Shown piece by piece: positions 32,968-41,929 of a stretch of 64,000 nucleotides of DNA (the stretch's first letter is position 1; each line of letters starts with the position of its first letter). The position numbers and the translations under genes are program-made. The notes below the pieces were generated by a model. That model had not been told where the DNA came from and did not search any database. It saw only the letters and a program-made list of their open reading frames with translations. The stretch covers positions 35,978-99,977 of the forward strand of contig JAHZGX010000027.1 in NCBI GenBank assembly GCA_019420585.1, read 5' to 3'. The stretch is from Prevotellaceae bacterium (GTDB lineage Bacteria; Bacteroidota; Bacteroidia; Bacteroidales; Bacteroidaceae).

Positions 32968-34171
32968 ATTTCTCTTTAAGTGAGTAGAACTGCTCATACC
33001 CCCTGTCACATAAAGCCAGTTTCACTTCAAACGTTCTGCCCTGAAAATCAAATTCGTATTGGTGGAACTCGACGAAATGCAGTTTAGTACGTTTTTTCTC
33101 TATGTTTGCTTGGCTTTCTGGTCGCGACATATCTTTGCCCTCTCCAAGCGGACTGACACGGATAAACCTCATATCGGATGGGTTGTTCCAGATATGTACA
33201 GCCGCGCCCACATCATAATCATGGTGGCAATGCTTAAGTAGGGTGTTTCGTACTTTGTTCGTTCTGTTTATCGTACCTGCGATTACTGCGGAACATGGCT
33301 CTTTGTCAAACTTTTGCATGAGATTGTTTTCTTTGACGTATTCTTTTCTTGCAAAAGCATTTTCTTCTACCGTCTTTTTGGCTTCTTGTCTGTCTAAGCA
33401 TCCGTCAATGAAAGGGCAGTTGTAACAGTCCTTCTGCCTGTTCGTGAACCAGGCCCTCAGTCTGTTTTTGAATCCGCTTTTCCTATAGGCGAAGCACTGG
33501 CTGCACCTGTCCGGGAAATAGGGATGCCTGTCGGAGAACGTGTGCCCGTCCTTTCCCGGGTTGTTCTCCAGTCCCCGGGACGGCTCGTCCGGTTCCAGTC
33601 CTTCGGGACGGTTCACCGGCTCGTCGGTAGCCTCGAGCGAGCACTTGCAGTTCCACCGGTCACCCGGATGGTGCCTGTCCCAGAACGGGTCATCAATGGG
33701 CAGCGTGAGTCTCGCCTGCCAGTACCGGCGGTGTGACCCGTCCGGTTCCGGGGACGTGGTGGGCATCCACCTGAGGTTCGGCAGTATGTCCCTGTTTCGC
33801 TCGAACTCCCTCCAGTCTGCAGCCGCGTGGGCGCGTATGACTGCCATGTCATATTCCGTGCGCAGCCATGAACCTACCTGGTGGGAGACTATGCCGGACA
33901 CGTCATCCCGCCACCTGTCGAACGGTTTCAGCCTGCCGTCCCCGTCAAGGAGCCTGGCGGCCATCTCGACACCCATGGCGTGCACCTTGAAGGCGGAGAA
34001 CACCTCGTTCGAGTGCCGCAGTTCCCGGTAGAACAGCCGGTCATGGGCAGGCGGGGTCTCGGCTTGGGCCAGCCCCTCCACCGTGCCCTCGTTGATGATG
34101 CGCAGCACCTCCCGCCACATGGGAGCGTCCACGTTCCTGTCCGTGTCAAGACCGTCGTACACCCTACGCAT
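32966..34171 (-). CDS. MuF/gp30-like head protein with C-terminal toxin-like domain
   Basis: The N-terminal part (to about residue 180) is a MuF minor head protein, ending in the family motif RHHPGDRWNCKCSLEA. A Cys-rich linker follows (CSQC at 223-226, CYNC at 249-252, Cys258). The last 140 residues are a separate domain with KVRNTLLKHCHHDYDVGAA, RVSPLGEGKDM and FEVKLALCDRGYEQFYSLKE, resembling the phage barnase-EndoU-colicin E5/D-RelE-like nuclease tails fused to MuF proteins. This tail is visibly more AT-rich than the head part. The frame stays open upstream to the portal stop (LLIDTLYYGDRHCNCGRHIQ), so the true start may be a non-ATG codon near 34272. Confidence 0.7.
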   Translation of the reverse strand: MRRVYDGLDTDRNVDAPMWREVLRIINEGTVEGLAQAETPPAHDRLFYRELRHSNEVFSAFKVHAMGVEMAARLLDGDGRLKPFDRWRDDVSGIVSHQVGSWLRTEYDMAVIRAHAAADWREFERNRDILPNLRWMPTTSPEPDGSHRRYWQARLTLPIDDPFWDRHHPGDRWNCKCSLEATDEPVNRPEGLEPDEPSRGLENNPGKDGHTFSDRHPYFPDRCSQCFAYRKSGFKNRLRAWFTNRQKDCYNCPFIDGCLDRQEAKKTVEENAFARKEYVKENNLMQKFDKEPCSAVIAGTINRTNKVRNTLLKHCHHDYDVGAAVHIWNNPSDMRFIRVSPLGEGKDMSRPESQANIEKKRTKLHFVEFHQYEFDFQGRTFEVKLALCDRGYEQFYSLKEK

Positions 34172-34269
34172 GAAAGCGGCCAGGACATCTGCGTCGAACC
34201 GGACTGCAGCATTGTCTTGGATATGGCGGCCACAGTTGCAGTGACGGTCTCCGTAATAGAGCGTGTCTA

Positions 34270-35607
34270 TCAGAAGTCTGTGTCCGCCCCGGTAACCGGG
34301 GCTATTCCGAAAAAACTCCTCAGACGGTTTTTGAACGCCTTCTTACCACCGTTCAAACCATCTCTTTCCGGCTTGCCCTCCCTGTCATCCAGGCTCCGGC
34401 GTATAGCCTCCTTCCGTGCCAGGGCATCCGCCTTCTGCCTGTCGTAGTCCTTTGGCTTCTCCACCCCGAACGTCTCGTAGAGCCAGTCGTCATCCATCGG
34501 CAGCCCCATGCCCTGCAGTTTCTGTACGATGTCAATCTGCTGCGACGGAATGACCTTGTCCTTCTTGGCATACACGAACTCCCCGCCCCTGACGTCATAT
34601 CCGAGGTTCTCGAAGATGGGGCGCATGTCGTAGTTGAGGATGTCCAGGATGAAGTCCCGGTCATCCGCGTTCATGTCGTCCTCCTCCTCCTTGTGCACCT
34701 CTCCCAGGGCCTGCGTGCCGGTCTCCTTCGCATCCGTGGTGAGCGTGTTGCCCAGCACGCGGATGGAAATCTTGCTGTCCCAGTAGTCCGCGAGAGTCTT
34801 GTACAGGTCAGACGACCCGGTCTTGTTCCCGGCCTCTATCAGCGTGAGGTCGCTGTCTTTTGGGTGGATGTATATGGCGTTCGCGCCCTGCCTCCGTGCC
34901 TCCTGGATGAGCCGCCTCCGTGCGGTCTCGTCACCGGCATCGTATGTGTATTCGCGGATGGGCATGCCGAAGATGTTGCAGAACTGCGCCCAGTCGGCCA
35001 TGTCCCCGCGCTTGTAGAGCACGGCAGGCATCAGCTCGGCGAAGATGCCCAGTCCGCGTTCGGTTCCCACGAACAGGCAGTTCTCGAAGTTGTCGATGGG
35101 TATCCCTTCCTGGTCGCCCTGGAACTTGAGCAAGGTCTTCCGTACCGGGTCATAATGCTTGCGGTCTATGAGGTCGTACCTTATGTTGTTGTCCTCGCCC
35201 AGATAGAACTGTACCAGCGTGAAGCCCCAGAACTCCGACATGATGAGGTCCTTGCGAAGCTGCTTGAACCACGGCGAGCGCAGCTGTGCGTTTACGGTGT
35301 CATCAGGCTCCCCGTTGCGCTGGAACTCGATGGGCAGCCGCGTGACCCCGCGCAGCCGCTTGGCGAGCACCCCGGAGAGGTGGAGGTCGAGCGTGGCGGA
35401 CTCGTACATGTCGAACAGCCGTGTCCGGTTGGAATAGTCTATGCTTCTTGCCTGCGTGACCGCACTCATGTATGCGTTCATGTCGAAGAGGAATATCTCC
35501 GGCATCTGCAGCACCACATCCGGCAGCCTCTGGCCATTGGGGACGCGCATCCCGCCCTGGATGATCTTCCCGGTTCCCTGGCCCTTTCTATTCTTGTATC
35601 TTTTCAT
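34270..35607 (-). CDS. Portal protein (Mu gp29/DUF935-like)
   Basis: 445 residues from the ATG at 35607 (MKRYKNRKGQGTGKIIQGG). The frame is open to 35745, but that part lies inside the DUF1320 gene. DMYESATLDLHLSGVLAKRL, EFWGFTLVQFYLGEDN, GMPIREYTYDAGDE and SKISIRVLGNTLTTDA match Mu-type portals, which form the dodecameric DNA gate. Residues near the C-terminus are basic and probably disordered. It follows the DUF1320 gene by 11 bases. Confidence 0.88.
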   Translation of the reverse strand: MKRYKNRKGQGTGKIIQGGMRVPNGQRLPDVVLQMPEIFLFDMNAYMSAVTQARSIDYSNRTRLFDMYESATLDLHLSGVLAKRLRGVTRLPIEFQRNGEPDDTVNAQLRSPWFKQLRKDLIMSEFWGFTLVQFYLGEDNNIRYDLIDRKHYDPVRKTLLKFQGDQEGIPIDNFENCLFVGTERGLGIFAELMPAVLYKRGDMADWAQFCNIFGMPIREYTYDAGDETARRRLIQEARRQGANAIYIHPKDSDLTLIEAGNKTGSSDLYKTLADYWDSKISIRVLGNTLTTDAKETGTQALGEVHKEEEDDMNADDRDFILDILNYDMRPIFENLGYDVRGGEFVYAKKDKVIPSQQIDIVQKLQGMGLPMDDDWLYETFGVEKPKDYDRQKADALARKEAIRRSLDDREGKPERDGLNGGKKAFKNRLRSFFGIAPVTGADTDF

Positions 35608-35618
35608 AGGAACAATGT

Positions 35619-36059
35619 TTATCTCAATGTCGGCCTTATGTCGTCTGCCTGTATCTGCCATGGGGAATTGCCGTTCAAATCCCCTTCGGGCAGCAGCGGC
35701 GCACCGTCGATTGTGACATCCCCCTTCATGACACCCTTGAGCCACTCCACCGCACGGTCATACCTGTCCTGCCGTATCTTTGACATCTTGTATGGGTTGT
35801 GCTGGCAGAATATATGGTAGACGGCGATGTCAATGGCGAACATGAGGATGAGCGCATGGCGGTCATCCCCGGCTGCGGAGAAAATGGCATTGCAGTCATA
35901 CGTCTTGTTCATGTATGAGCGCATTTCCGCAATTGCCCTGTCCTCGCATATCTCAATGACCTGCGGGTCGTATGACGCTGACTCCTTCCTCAGGAGGGAG
36001 TCGAGGATCTCCCTGTGTATGGTGGCGTCATAGTCCCCTGTGCTTATGAAGTCTGCCAT
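35619..36059 (-). CDS. DUF1320/Mu gp36-like protein
   Basis: 146 residues: MADFISTGDYDATIHREILD, a conserved AIAEMRSYMNKTYD and ILMFAIDIAVYHIFCQHNPY, then YDRAVEWLKGVMKGDV. This is the DUF1320 (gp36) pattern of Mu-like phages, thought to be a head-tail connector/completion protein. In Mu it lies after the capsid gene; here it is between large terminase and portal. Confidence 0.82.
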   Translation of the reverse strand: MADFISTGDYDATIHREILDSLLRKESASYDPQVIEICEDRAIAEMRSYMNKTYDCNAIFSAAGDDRHALILMFAIDIAVYHIFCQHNPYKMSKIRQDRYDRAVEWLKGVMKGDVTIDGAPLLPEGDLNGNSPWQIQADDIRPTLR

Positions 36060-36061
36060 GG

Positions 36062-37591
36062 CTACATCCTGTATCTGTTATGTTCGTTAATCTCGTCGTA
36101 TGATATGGTGAAGGCAGGCTCGAGTTCCGCATTCTTCTCGTCCGTGATGGTGAGACCTCCTTCGATGCAGTCCGGCCCGTCGGCATTGTATGGCAGGTGC
36201 ATCTCAAACAGCCTGAACTGGCTGATGAGTTCCTGCATGTGCGGATTGTCCCGCTCTTCCTCGTTGAAGACCCACGCACCATTACGGTCAATCGGTTCCA
36301 GCTTAGCCTCGATTCTCGTTGCCTTGTCCGTCTTCTTGCGCTCGTCCCCCTTGATGTGGAGTTCGCGCTTGCGTTTCCTGCATTCTTCCCGGAGCAGAGG
36401 CTTGAAGACCTGGTTGAAGAACGGGTCCTGGAGCTTGTTGTTCTCCATGTAGAAATAGACATTCGTCCTGCCGGCCACATAGTCCATCAGGTCGAAATAC
36501 CAGCCGATGAACACGGCGTTCAACTCACGTGCGAGGAAGCCCTTGATGATGTAATAGACCCCCTTGTGCTTACCGACCAGCCACAGACCCTTTGTGCTGC
36601 TTGCCTTCTTCCTCGAATCTGAATATGCGGGGTCTCCGTAGGCTATGACAAACTTGAACTTTCTCAGCGGCGGCACCTTCCCGAAAGGCAGGTTCTTGAA
36701 GATGCTGCCTTCCGAAACCGGGTTGTTGAAATACTCCGCCTGTGCGTTCTTGGCGGAAATGTTGGAAAGAACGGTGTCAATCTGCTCCTCCGTATTCTTC
36801 TGCGGCCATGTGCTGCGCCCGTCCTTGTCCCGGATGTTGACTATATCCCAGTGCCTGGCCCTTTCCCCGGCGCGTTTGATGCAGCAGTCCCTGGCGATGA
36901 TGTTCCCGCACCACAGCACCAGTGTCGGCTCGGATATGGAGCGTGTAGGATAGAGGGCACCCTCGAACCAGTCCCATTTCTTTTTCAGGGTCTCCGGGTT
37001 TCTGCAGTCCTCGTCGGTGTCATAGTCGTCAAGGTATATGACATCCGGGCGTACCTCCTCGTTTCTCGCCCCACGCGGTGCGGAACCGGCACCCAACGCC
37101 ACGAACTTCGCGCCGCAGCGGGTCGTGAAATCCTTGTCCGTCCATGCCCCGAGCGTGACCTGGTTGCCGTAGAACTGTCGCAATCTCGGATTGCTCTCGA
37201 AGTTCAGCCTATACGGAGTAAGCAGCCGGATGGCAGATGCCTCGGTCGCCGATGCCAGGACAATGAACTTCTTGCGCTTGGTAAGGACAAGGAACATTAT
37301 AATGAACATGGCCACGGTGGACTTCGCCAGCTCACGGCTCCATGAGAGGACCTCATACCATTCATCGTGCCCTATGACACGGCGTATCGCCTTGATATGG
37401 AATGGCGCGAACTCATACTTCGCGTATTTCGGGAAGAAGTATCTTATCCATGTGACAGGGTCTTTCTCCAGTTCCGTGCGCTTCTTCTCTATGTCCAGTC
37501 TTGACATCCCGTCTTCCACGGGGACATCGGCAGCCAGCGCCTTGTGGTGCTCGCTCCATCTCTGGAGGGCTTTCTTGTCTTCTGCAGTCAT
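36062..37591 (-). CDS. Large terminase subunit (Mu gp28-like)
   Basis: 509 residues. The N-terminal ATPase has a Walker A variant at about 84-92 (SWSRELAKS), as in gp28-type terminases, and Walker B VIYLDDYD. The C-terminal nuclease domain shows AYGDPAYSD with the metal-binding Asp and later FYMENNKLQDPF. It packages DNA into proheads after cutting host-flanked Mu DNA. Its start overlaps the small-subunit stop by 4 bases. Confidence 0.92.
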   Translation of the reverse strand: MTAEDKKALQRWSEHHKALAADVPVEDGMSRLDIEKKRTELEKDPVTWIRYFFPKYAKYEFAPFHIKAIRRVIGHDEWYEVLSWSRELAKSTVAMFIIMFLVLTKRKKFIVLASATEASAIRLLTPYRLNFESNPRLRQFYGNQVTLGAWTDKDFTTRCGAKFVALGAGSAPRGARNEEVRPDVIYLDDYDTDEDCRNPETLKKKWDWFEGALYPTRSISEPTLVLWCGNIIARDCCIKRAGERARHWDIVNIRDKDGRSTWPQKNTEEQIDTVLSNISAKNAQAEYFNNPVSEGSIFKNLPFGKVPPLRKFKFVIAYGDPAYSDSRKKASSTKGLWLVGKHKGVYYIIKGFLARELNAVFIGWYFDLMDYVAGRTNVYFYMENNKLQDPFFNQVFKPLLREECRKRKRELHIKGDERKKTDKATRIEAKLEPIDRNGAWVFNEEERDNPHMQELISQFRLFEMHLPYNADGPDCIEGGLTITDEKNAELEPAFTISYDEINEHNRYRM

Positions 37592-38031
37592 CTCATCTGG
37601 TCTTTGATGAACGCATCGAGCAGGTCACTGAACTCCTTTGCCTTTTCCAGGTCAAGGGGACGCAGCCAGTTGGTGAAGCGTATGCCCACATCCACGATGT
37701 CGGCAATACCCACGTCCGTCTCGATCTTCTTGATGGCAGAAGCCAGTTTCGCGAGCGTGTCCGCCTCTGCGACGGTTGCGAACCGTTTTCCTTCCTCCCG
37801 ACTGTTTATGTTGTTGTTTATCTCTATGATCTGCCTGTTCAGCCCAGACAGTATCTGTGCCGGCGTGATGGTGATGGATGCCTTCAGTTCATCCCACGCA
37901 CCGTCCTTAATCCACCTGGAAACCGTCTGACGCGTGGTTCCCACCTTGCCGGCAATCTCCTCATGCGTATAGTTCCCGTTGAGGAAAAGCGACTTGGCAA
38001 TGTCCTTCTTGTCAATATTCTGCTTGCCCAT
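37588..38031 (-). CDS. Small terminase-like DNA-binding protein (Mu gp27 position)
   Basis: 147 residues from the ATG at 38031 (MGKQNIDKKDIAKSLFLNGN). Helix-turn-helix HEEIAGKVGTTRQTVSRWIKDG at about residues 22-43 is very clear; the remainder is helical (AEADTLAKLASAIKKIETD), fitting an oligomerising small terminase. First gene of the leftward head operon. Upstream GAACTTTG near 38056 is one base off the promoter consensus. Confidence 0.8.
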   Translation of the reverse strand: MGKQNIDKKDIAKSLFLNGNYTHEEIAGKVGTTRQTVSRWIKDGAWDELKASITITPAQILSGLNRQIIEINNNINSREEGKRFATVAEADTLAKLASAIKKIETDVGIADIVDVGIRFTNWLRPLDLEKAKEFSDLLDAFIKDQMR

Positions 38032-38202
38032 TGTCTCTCGGTAATTCTGCTGCAAAGTTCGGGATAACAAGACGGAAAACGAAATGACAAATCCGTGATG
38101 CCATCCTGTGTGAACATCATTGTAAACCACAGGCATTAAGACAAAATCCTGATTTTGGCGTATCGGAAAATCAATGGAAATTTGCATCAAAACATACGGG
38201 AA
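38032..38202. promoter_or_regulatory. Divergent late-region control segment with end-type motif
   Basis: Non-coding stretch between the leftward head operon and the rightward protease gene. It contains AAAACGAAATGACA at 38076-38089, sharing its first 11 bases with the prophage-end motif, and a weak -7 match toward the left. Promoters of both late operons must lie here; no perfect TAnnTTTG is seen, in keeping with activator-dependent late promoters. Confidence 0.45.
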
Positions 38203-39312
38203 ATGGCATCCAATTTTTTCAATATCATTCCGGGAGACGGAAGAGCCACGGTGCTTCTGTACGGAGACATCGGAGACGGCTACAAGGTGGAGAGCGGCCG
38301 CATAGTCAGCGAGCTCCTGGCCCTGCAGGCGCAATATGACAGGATAGACGTGCGCATCAACAGCCGTGGCGGTGACGTGTTCAGCGGCATGGCCATATAC
38401 AATGCGCTCAGGCAGTCGAAGAGTGGCATTACCATATATATAGACGGTGTGGCTGCCAGTATCGCCGCCATCATCGCCCTGTGCGGGAAGCCTCTGTACA
38501 TGAGCCCCTATGCCAAGCTGATGCTCCACAGCGTGAGCGGCGGAACCTGGGGAAACGCCTCTGTCCTGCGCCAGACGGCCGACCAGATGGAACAACTGCA
38601 GGAAGACCTTTCCAACATGATAGCGGGACGCTGCGGCATGAAGGCCAAGGACGTGCAGGCCAGGTACTTTGACGAGAAAGACCACTGGATAGACGCAAGG
38701 GAGGCTGTGGACATGAAACTCTGCGACGGCATCTATGACATGGAGACCACGGAGAAGCAGCCCACGACGGCAGACGAGATATACAACTATTTTAACAACC
38801 GGCTCGTCAGCGAGCCACAAAATCAGAATGAGATGGCTTTAATAGATGACATCAAGGCGATTCCGTCATTCAGTGACAAGGAAGACGCCAGTGCCATTGT
38901 GGCACACATCAGGGCACTGGAGAGCACGGCCACGCAAGTGAACGCCCTCCAGAAGGCAAACGACGCCTACAAGGCAAAAATCGACAACCTGCAGAAGAAG
39001 GAGGTGGAATCCTTCCTGGACAGGGCGGTATCTGAGGGAAGGATTACCAAGGAACAGGTCCCGGTGATGGAGAAACTGATGAGCAGTGACCGCGCGGCTG
39101 CGGAAGAACTCATCAACAGCATGAAGCCTGCCGCACCGGCCAGGCGTGCCGTGGACTTCATTGAACATGGCAGGGCAACCGCGGGAAGTTTCGAGAACAA
39201 GACGTGGGACCAGCTGGACCGGGAAAACCTTCTTGCAGACTTGAAGGCCAAGGACTTTTCCCTTTTCTGTGCGAAGTTCAAGGAAAGGTTCGGCACGGAC
39301 TACAACGAATAA
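38203..39312 (+). CDS. ClpP-like prohead protease fused to scaffold region
   Basis: 369 residues from the ATG at 38203 (MASNFFNIIPGDGRATVLLY); a TTG at 38155 is possible. The ClpP-fold protease has the oxyanion loop SRGGDVFSG (54-62), catalytic Ser86 in DGVAASIAA and His109 in LMLHSVSGG. From about residue 205 the protein is an Ala/Lys/Glu-rich coiled coil (the scaffold), ending in FKERFGTDYNE, as in Mu gpI, where protease and scaffold share one reading frame. Confidence 0.92.
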   Translation: MASNFFNIIPGDGRATVLLYGDIGDGYKVESGRIVSELLALQAQYDRIDVRINSRGGDVFSGMAIYNALRQSKSGITIYIDGVAASIAAIIALCGKPLYMSPYAKLMLHSVSGGTWGNASVLRQTADQMEQLQEDLSNMIAGRCGMKAKDVQARYFDEKDHWIDAREAVDMKLCDGIYDMETTEKQPTTADEIYNYFNNRLVSEPQNQNEMALIDDIKAIPSFSDKEDASAIVAHIRALESTATQVNALQKANDAYKAKIDNLQKKEVESFLDRAVSEGRITKEQVPVMEKLMSSDRAAAEELINSMKPAAPARRAVDFIEHGRATAGSFENKTWDQLDRENLLADLKAKDFSLFCAKFKERFGTDYNE

Positions 39313-39338
39313 TTCCGTAACACTTAAATTTCAGAACA

Positions 39339-40247
39339 ATGGCATTGAACAAGCAAGTATGGCTGAGCACCATCATTGAGAACTTCTTCCCGGACAACAG
39401 TTTCGCGACAAAGAGCATTGACGACTCCCTCTTCGTGAGCAACAAGACCGTGCATATACCCAATGCGGGGGCACCGTCCGGTGTAGAGATCAACCGCACG
39501 GAGAAACCCGCGTCCGTGAGCCAGCGGACGGATCAGGACTTGACCTACGACATGGACGAACTGACCACAAGTCCAATCTACATCCCCAACATCGATACCG
39601 TGGAACTGTCATACGACAAGCGCACCAGTGTTCTTTGGAACGACCGCATGGAACTTCAGAAGCAAGCCCATCAGAACCTGCTCTACCGTTGGGTCAGTGA
39701 AGACATCGTCGTGGAGACTTCCGGAGAGAACCGTTCGGCGCACACCTCGGACAAGGCTACTGGTAGCCGCAAGAAGATGACAAAGGCCACCGTCCTTTCC
39801 CTGATGACGAAGTTCAACCAGGACGACGTGCCTGCGGAAGGACGTTACATTCTTTTGGATGCCTGCATGTACGCGGACCTTCTGGAAGATCTGACGGAGA
39901 AGGAACTGAGCGCCTTCCTGGCATCGGCCAATGCGCAGCAGGGTACTGTCGGTCGCCTGTATGGCTTTGACATCATGCAGCGTTCACAGGTACTCCGCAT
40001 GACCGCAGCCAAGAAACTGCTGAAATGGAATGAGGCCGGCGTGGCCGGGGAACTGGCTGCAGGTCTGGCATGGCAGTCCCAGTGTGTGAGCCGCGCCATG
40101 GGCGAAGTCAAGATGTTTGACAGAGAGGACGACCCGCTCTATTACGGTGACATCTACTCGTTCCTGATGCGCGTTGGTGGTTCCCGTCGCCGTTATGACA
40201 AGAAAGGCGTTGCCACCATCGTGGAGGCCGCCGGTGCATCCGCATAA
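39339..40247 (+). CDS. Major capsid protein
   Basis: 302 residues, 26 bases after the protease-scaffold gene, the usual place. WLSTIIENFFPDNSF, a VHIPNAGAPSGVEIN strand and TSPIYIPNIDTVELSYDKRT are typical of Bacteroidota phage capsid proteins, and ADLLEDL, YGFDIMQRSQVL and DPLYYGDIYSFLMRVGGSRR support an HK97-like fold. No decoration or protease domain is seen. I infer the identity from position and length together with this pattern. Confidence 0.85.
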   Translation: MALNKQVWLSTIIENFFPDNSFATKSIDDSLFVSNKTVHIPNAGAPSGVEINRTEKPASVSQRTDQDLTYDMDELTTSPIYIPNIDTVELSYDKRTSVLWNDRMELQKQAHQNLLYRWVSEDIVVETSGENRSAHTSDKATGSRKKMTKATVLSLMTKFNQDDVPAEGRYILLDACMYADLLEDLTEKELSAFLASANAQQGTVGRLYGFDIMQRSQVLRMTAAKKLLKWNEAGVAGELAAGLAWQSQCVSRAMGEVKMFDREDDPLYYGDIYSFLMRVGGSRRRYDKKGVATIVEAAGASA

Positions 40248-40266
40248 CCACTAAAGCAGAACCATC

Positions 40267-41460
40267 ATGCAATTGCCAAGAGTTAAAATACAGTTCCTCA
40301 ACGGCCAATTGGGAACCGTCGGCGAGAGTGCCGACGGTCTCGTGGCCCTCATATGCGGTGCGACTGCAGTAAACGGCACTTTGGCGCTGAACACGGCGTA
40401 TGAGGTCAAAAGCCCCGACGACCTGAATGCACTTGGGGTGACCGAGACCAACAACGCCGCGCTGTACAAGCACGTGACGGAGTTCTATGACGAGGCGGAA
40501 ATCGGGACCAGGCTCATAATCTATCCAGTAGCGTCAGCCACGAAGGTGACAGACCTCTGCGACTACACCAAGACATCGGAAGGATTCGCGCGTGACCTGA
40601 TTACACGCAAGAACGGAATGCTCCGCGCTGTCGGCGTTGCCGGTCTCGACGCAGGCAGTACAGAGGCCAGTGCCGACGGCCTCGACCCAGATGTGTTCAC
40701 GGCCTTGCCAAAGGCCCAGAAACTCGCCGAGTGGGCGACATCGGAATTGTACGCCCCGCTGTTCTTCGTCCTGGAAGGACGCAACTACGACACGTCCAGG
40801 GAACTGAAGGACCTGACGGGAGAGGAGTACAACAGGGTTGCCGTCATTATAGGAGACACGGAGAGCGACAGCAATGGAGCCTGTGTGGGGACACTGCTCG
40901 GCCGCGTGGCATCCATCCCCGTCCAGCGCAACATCGGCCGTGTGAAGGATGGAAGCCTGTATCCCCTGGAGATGTACGTGGGCCCGAAGAAGATTGAGGA
41001 AAGCGGCCTCGCTGTCAGCAGCATATTCGAGAAAGGCTATATCGTCCCGAGGAAGCATGTCGGCCGTAGCGGATACTACTTTGCAGACGACCCGATGGCC
41101 TGTGACCCGACGGATGACTATGCCCACATCACAAACAGGCGTGTCATTGACAAGGCCTACCGCATTGCCTATGACACCATGCTTGACGAACTTCTCGACG
41201 AGCTGGAACTGAATGAGGACGGGACCATGCAGCATGCAGTAGTCAAGAGCTGGCAGCAGATGCTGGAGAACGCCATCAACCGTCAGATGACGGCCAACGG
41301 CGAACTGAGCGCGACCGATGGGGAAGGATGCAAATGCTACATTGACGGCAAGCAGGACGTAGTGGGTACATCAAGGATATCTGTCGTCCTTAAAGTCCGT
41401 CCGCACGGCTATTCCCGGTATATTGACGTGAAATTGGGCTTCCTAGTGACAACATCATAA
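40267..41460 (+). CDS. Tail sheath protein (DUF2586-like)
   Basis: 397 residues. MQLPRVKIQFLNGQLGTV, ALICGATAV, YPVASATKVTDLCDYT, PLFFVLEGRNYDTSRELK and a C-terminal YIDVKLGFLV strand match the DUF2586 sheath family, in which the C-terminal strand augments neighbouring subunits. Its presence shows that the tail is contractile (myovirus). Confidence 0.85.
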   Translation: MQLPRVKIQFLNGQLGTVGESADGLVALICGATAVNGTLALNTAYEVKSPDDLNALGVTETNNAALYKHVTEFYDEAEIGTRLIIYPVASATKVTDLCDYTKTSEGFARDLITRKNGMLRAVGVAGLDAGSTEASADGLDPDVFTALPKAQKLAEWATSELYAPLFFVLEGRNYDTSRELKDLTGEEYNRVAVIIGDTESDSNGACVGTLLGRVASIPVQRNIGRVKDGSLYPLEMYVGPKKIEESGLAVSSIFEKGYIVPRKHVGRSGYYFADDPMACDPTDDYAHITNRRVIDKAYRIAYDTMLDELLDELELNEDGTMQHAVVKSWQQMLENAINRQMTANGELSATDGEGCKCYIDGKQDVVGTSRISVVLKVRPHGYSRYIDVKLGFLVTTS

Positions 41461-41470
41461 AAAATCAGTT

Positions 41471-41878
41471 ATGGTCAATACAAGAGAATATGAGTGGGCC
41501 GACGTATCGGTTGTCATGGCCGGCCGCATGGTTACCGGGCTCCGCGGCGTGAAATACAGCGCGAAGCAGGAAAAGGAACTGCTGCATGCCAAAGGCAACA
41601 AGCCCCACAGCATCCAGCGTGGCAACAAGACGTATGACGGTGAGATAACGCTTCTCCAAAGCGAATACGAGGCATTGAAGCAAGCGTGCGGAGGTGACAT
41701 CCTGGATTCGAGCCTGGACATCGTTGCGTCCTATGGCAATCCCAGTGCCGGCGATGCCATCACGACAGATGTCCTGGTCGGTGTCGAGTTCACGGAAGAC
41801 AATACCGAGTGGAAACAGGGAGACAAGTTCCAGGAGAAGACACTGCCCTTCCTGTTTATCGACAAGAAGAGCGAGTAA
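41471..41878 (+). CDS. Tail tube protein
   Basis: 135 residues, beta-rich: YEWADVSVVMAGRMVTGLRG, GNKTYDGEITLLQSEYEAL, DVLVGVEFTEDNTEW. Size, fold pattern and place directly after the sheath gene (10-base spacer) identify it as the inner tube subunit of the contractile tail. Confidence 0.82.
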   Translation: MVNTREYEWADVSVVMAGRMVTGLRGVKYSAKQEKELLHAKGNKPHSIQRGNKTYDGEITLLQSEYEALKQACGGDILDSSLDIVASYGNPSAGDAITTDVLVGVEFTEDNTEWKQGDKFQEKTLPFLFIDKKSE

Positions 41879-41929
41879 TGGCATCCATATGATTTGAACA
41901 GTGTTCAGCAACCATTCAAACAGTAAAAA

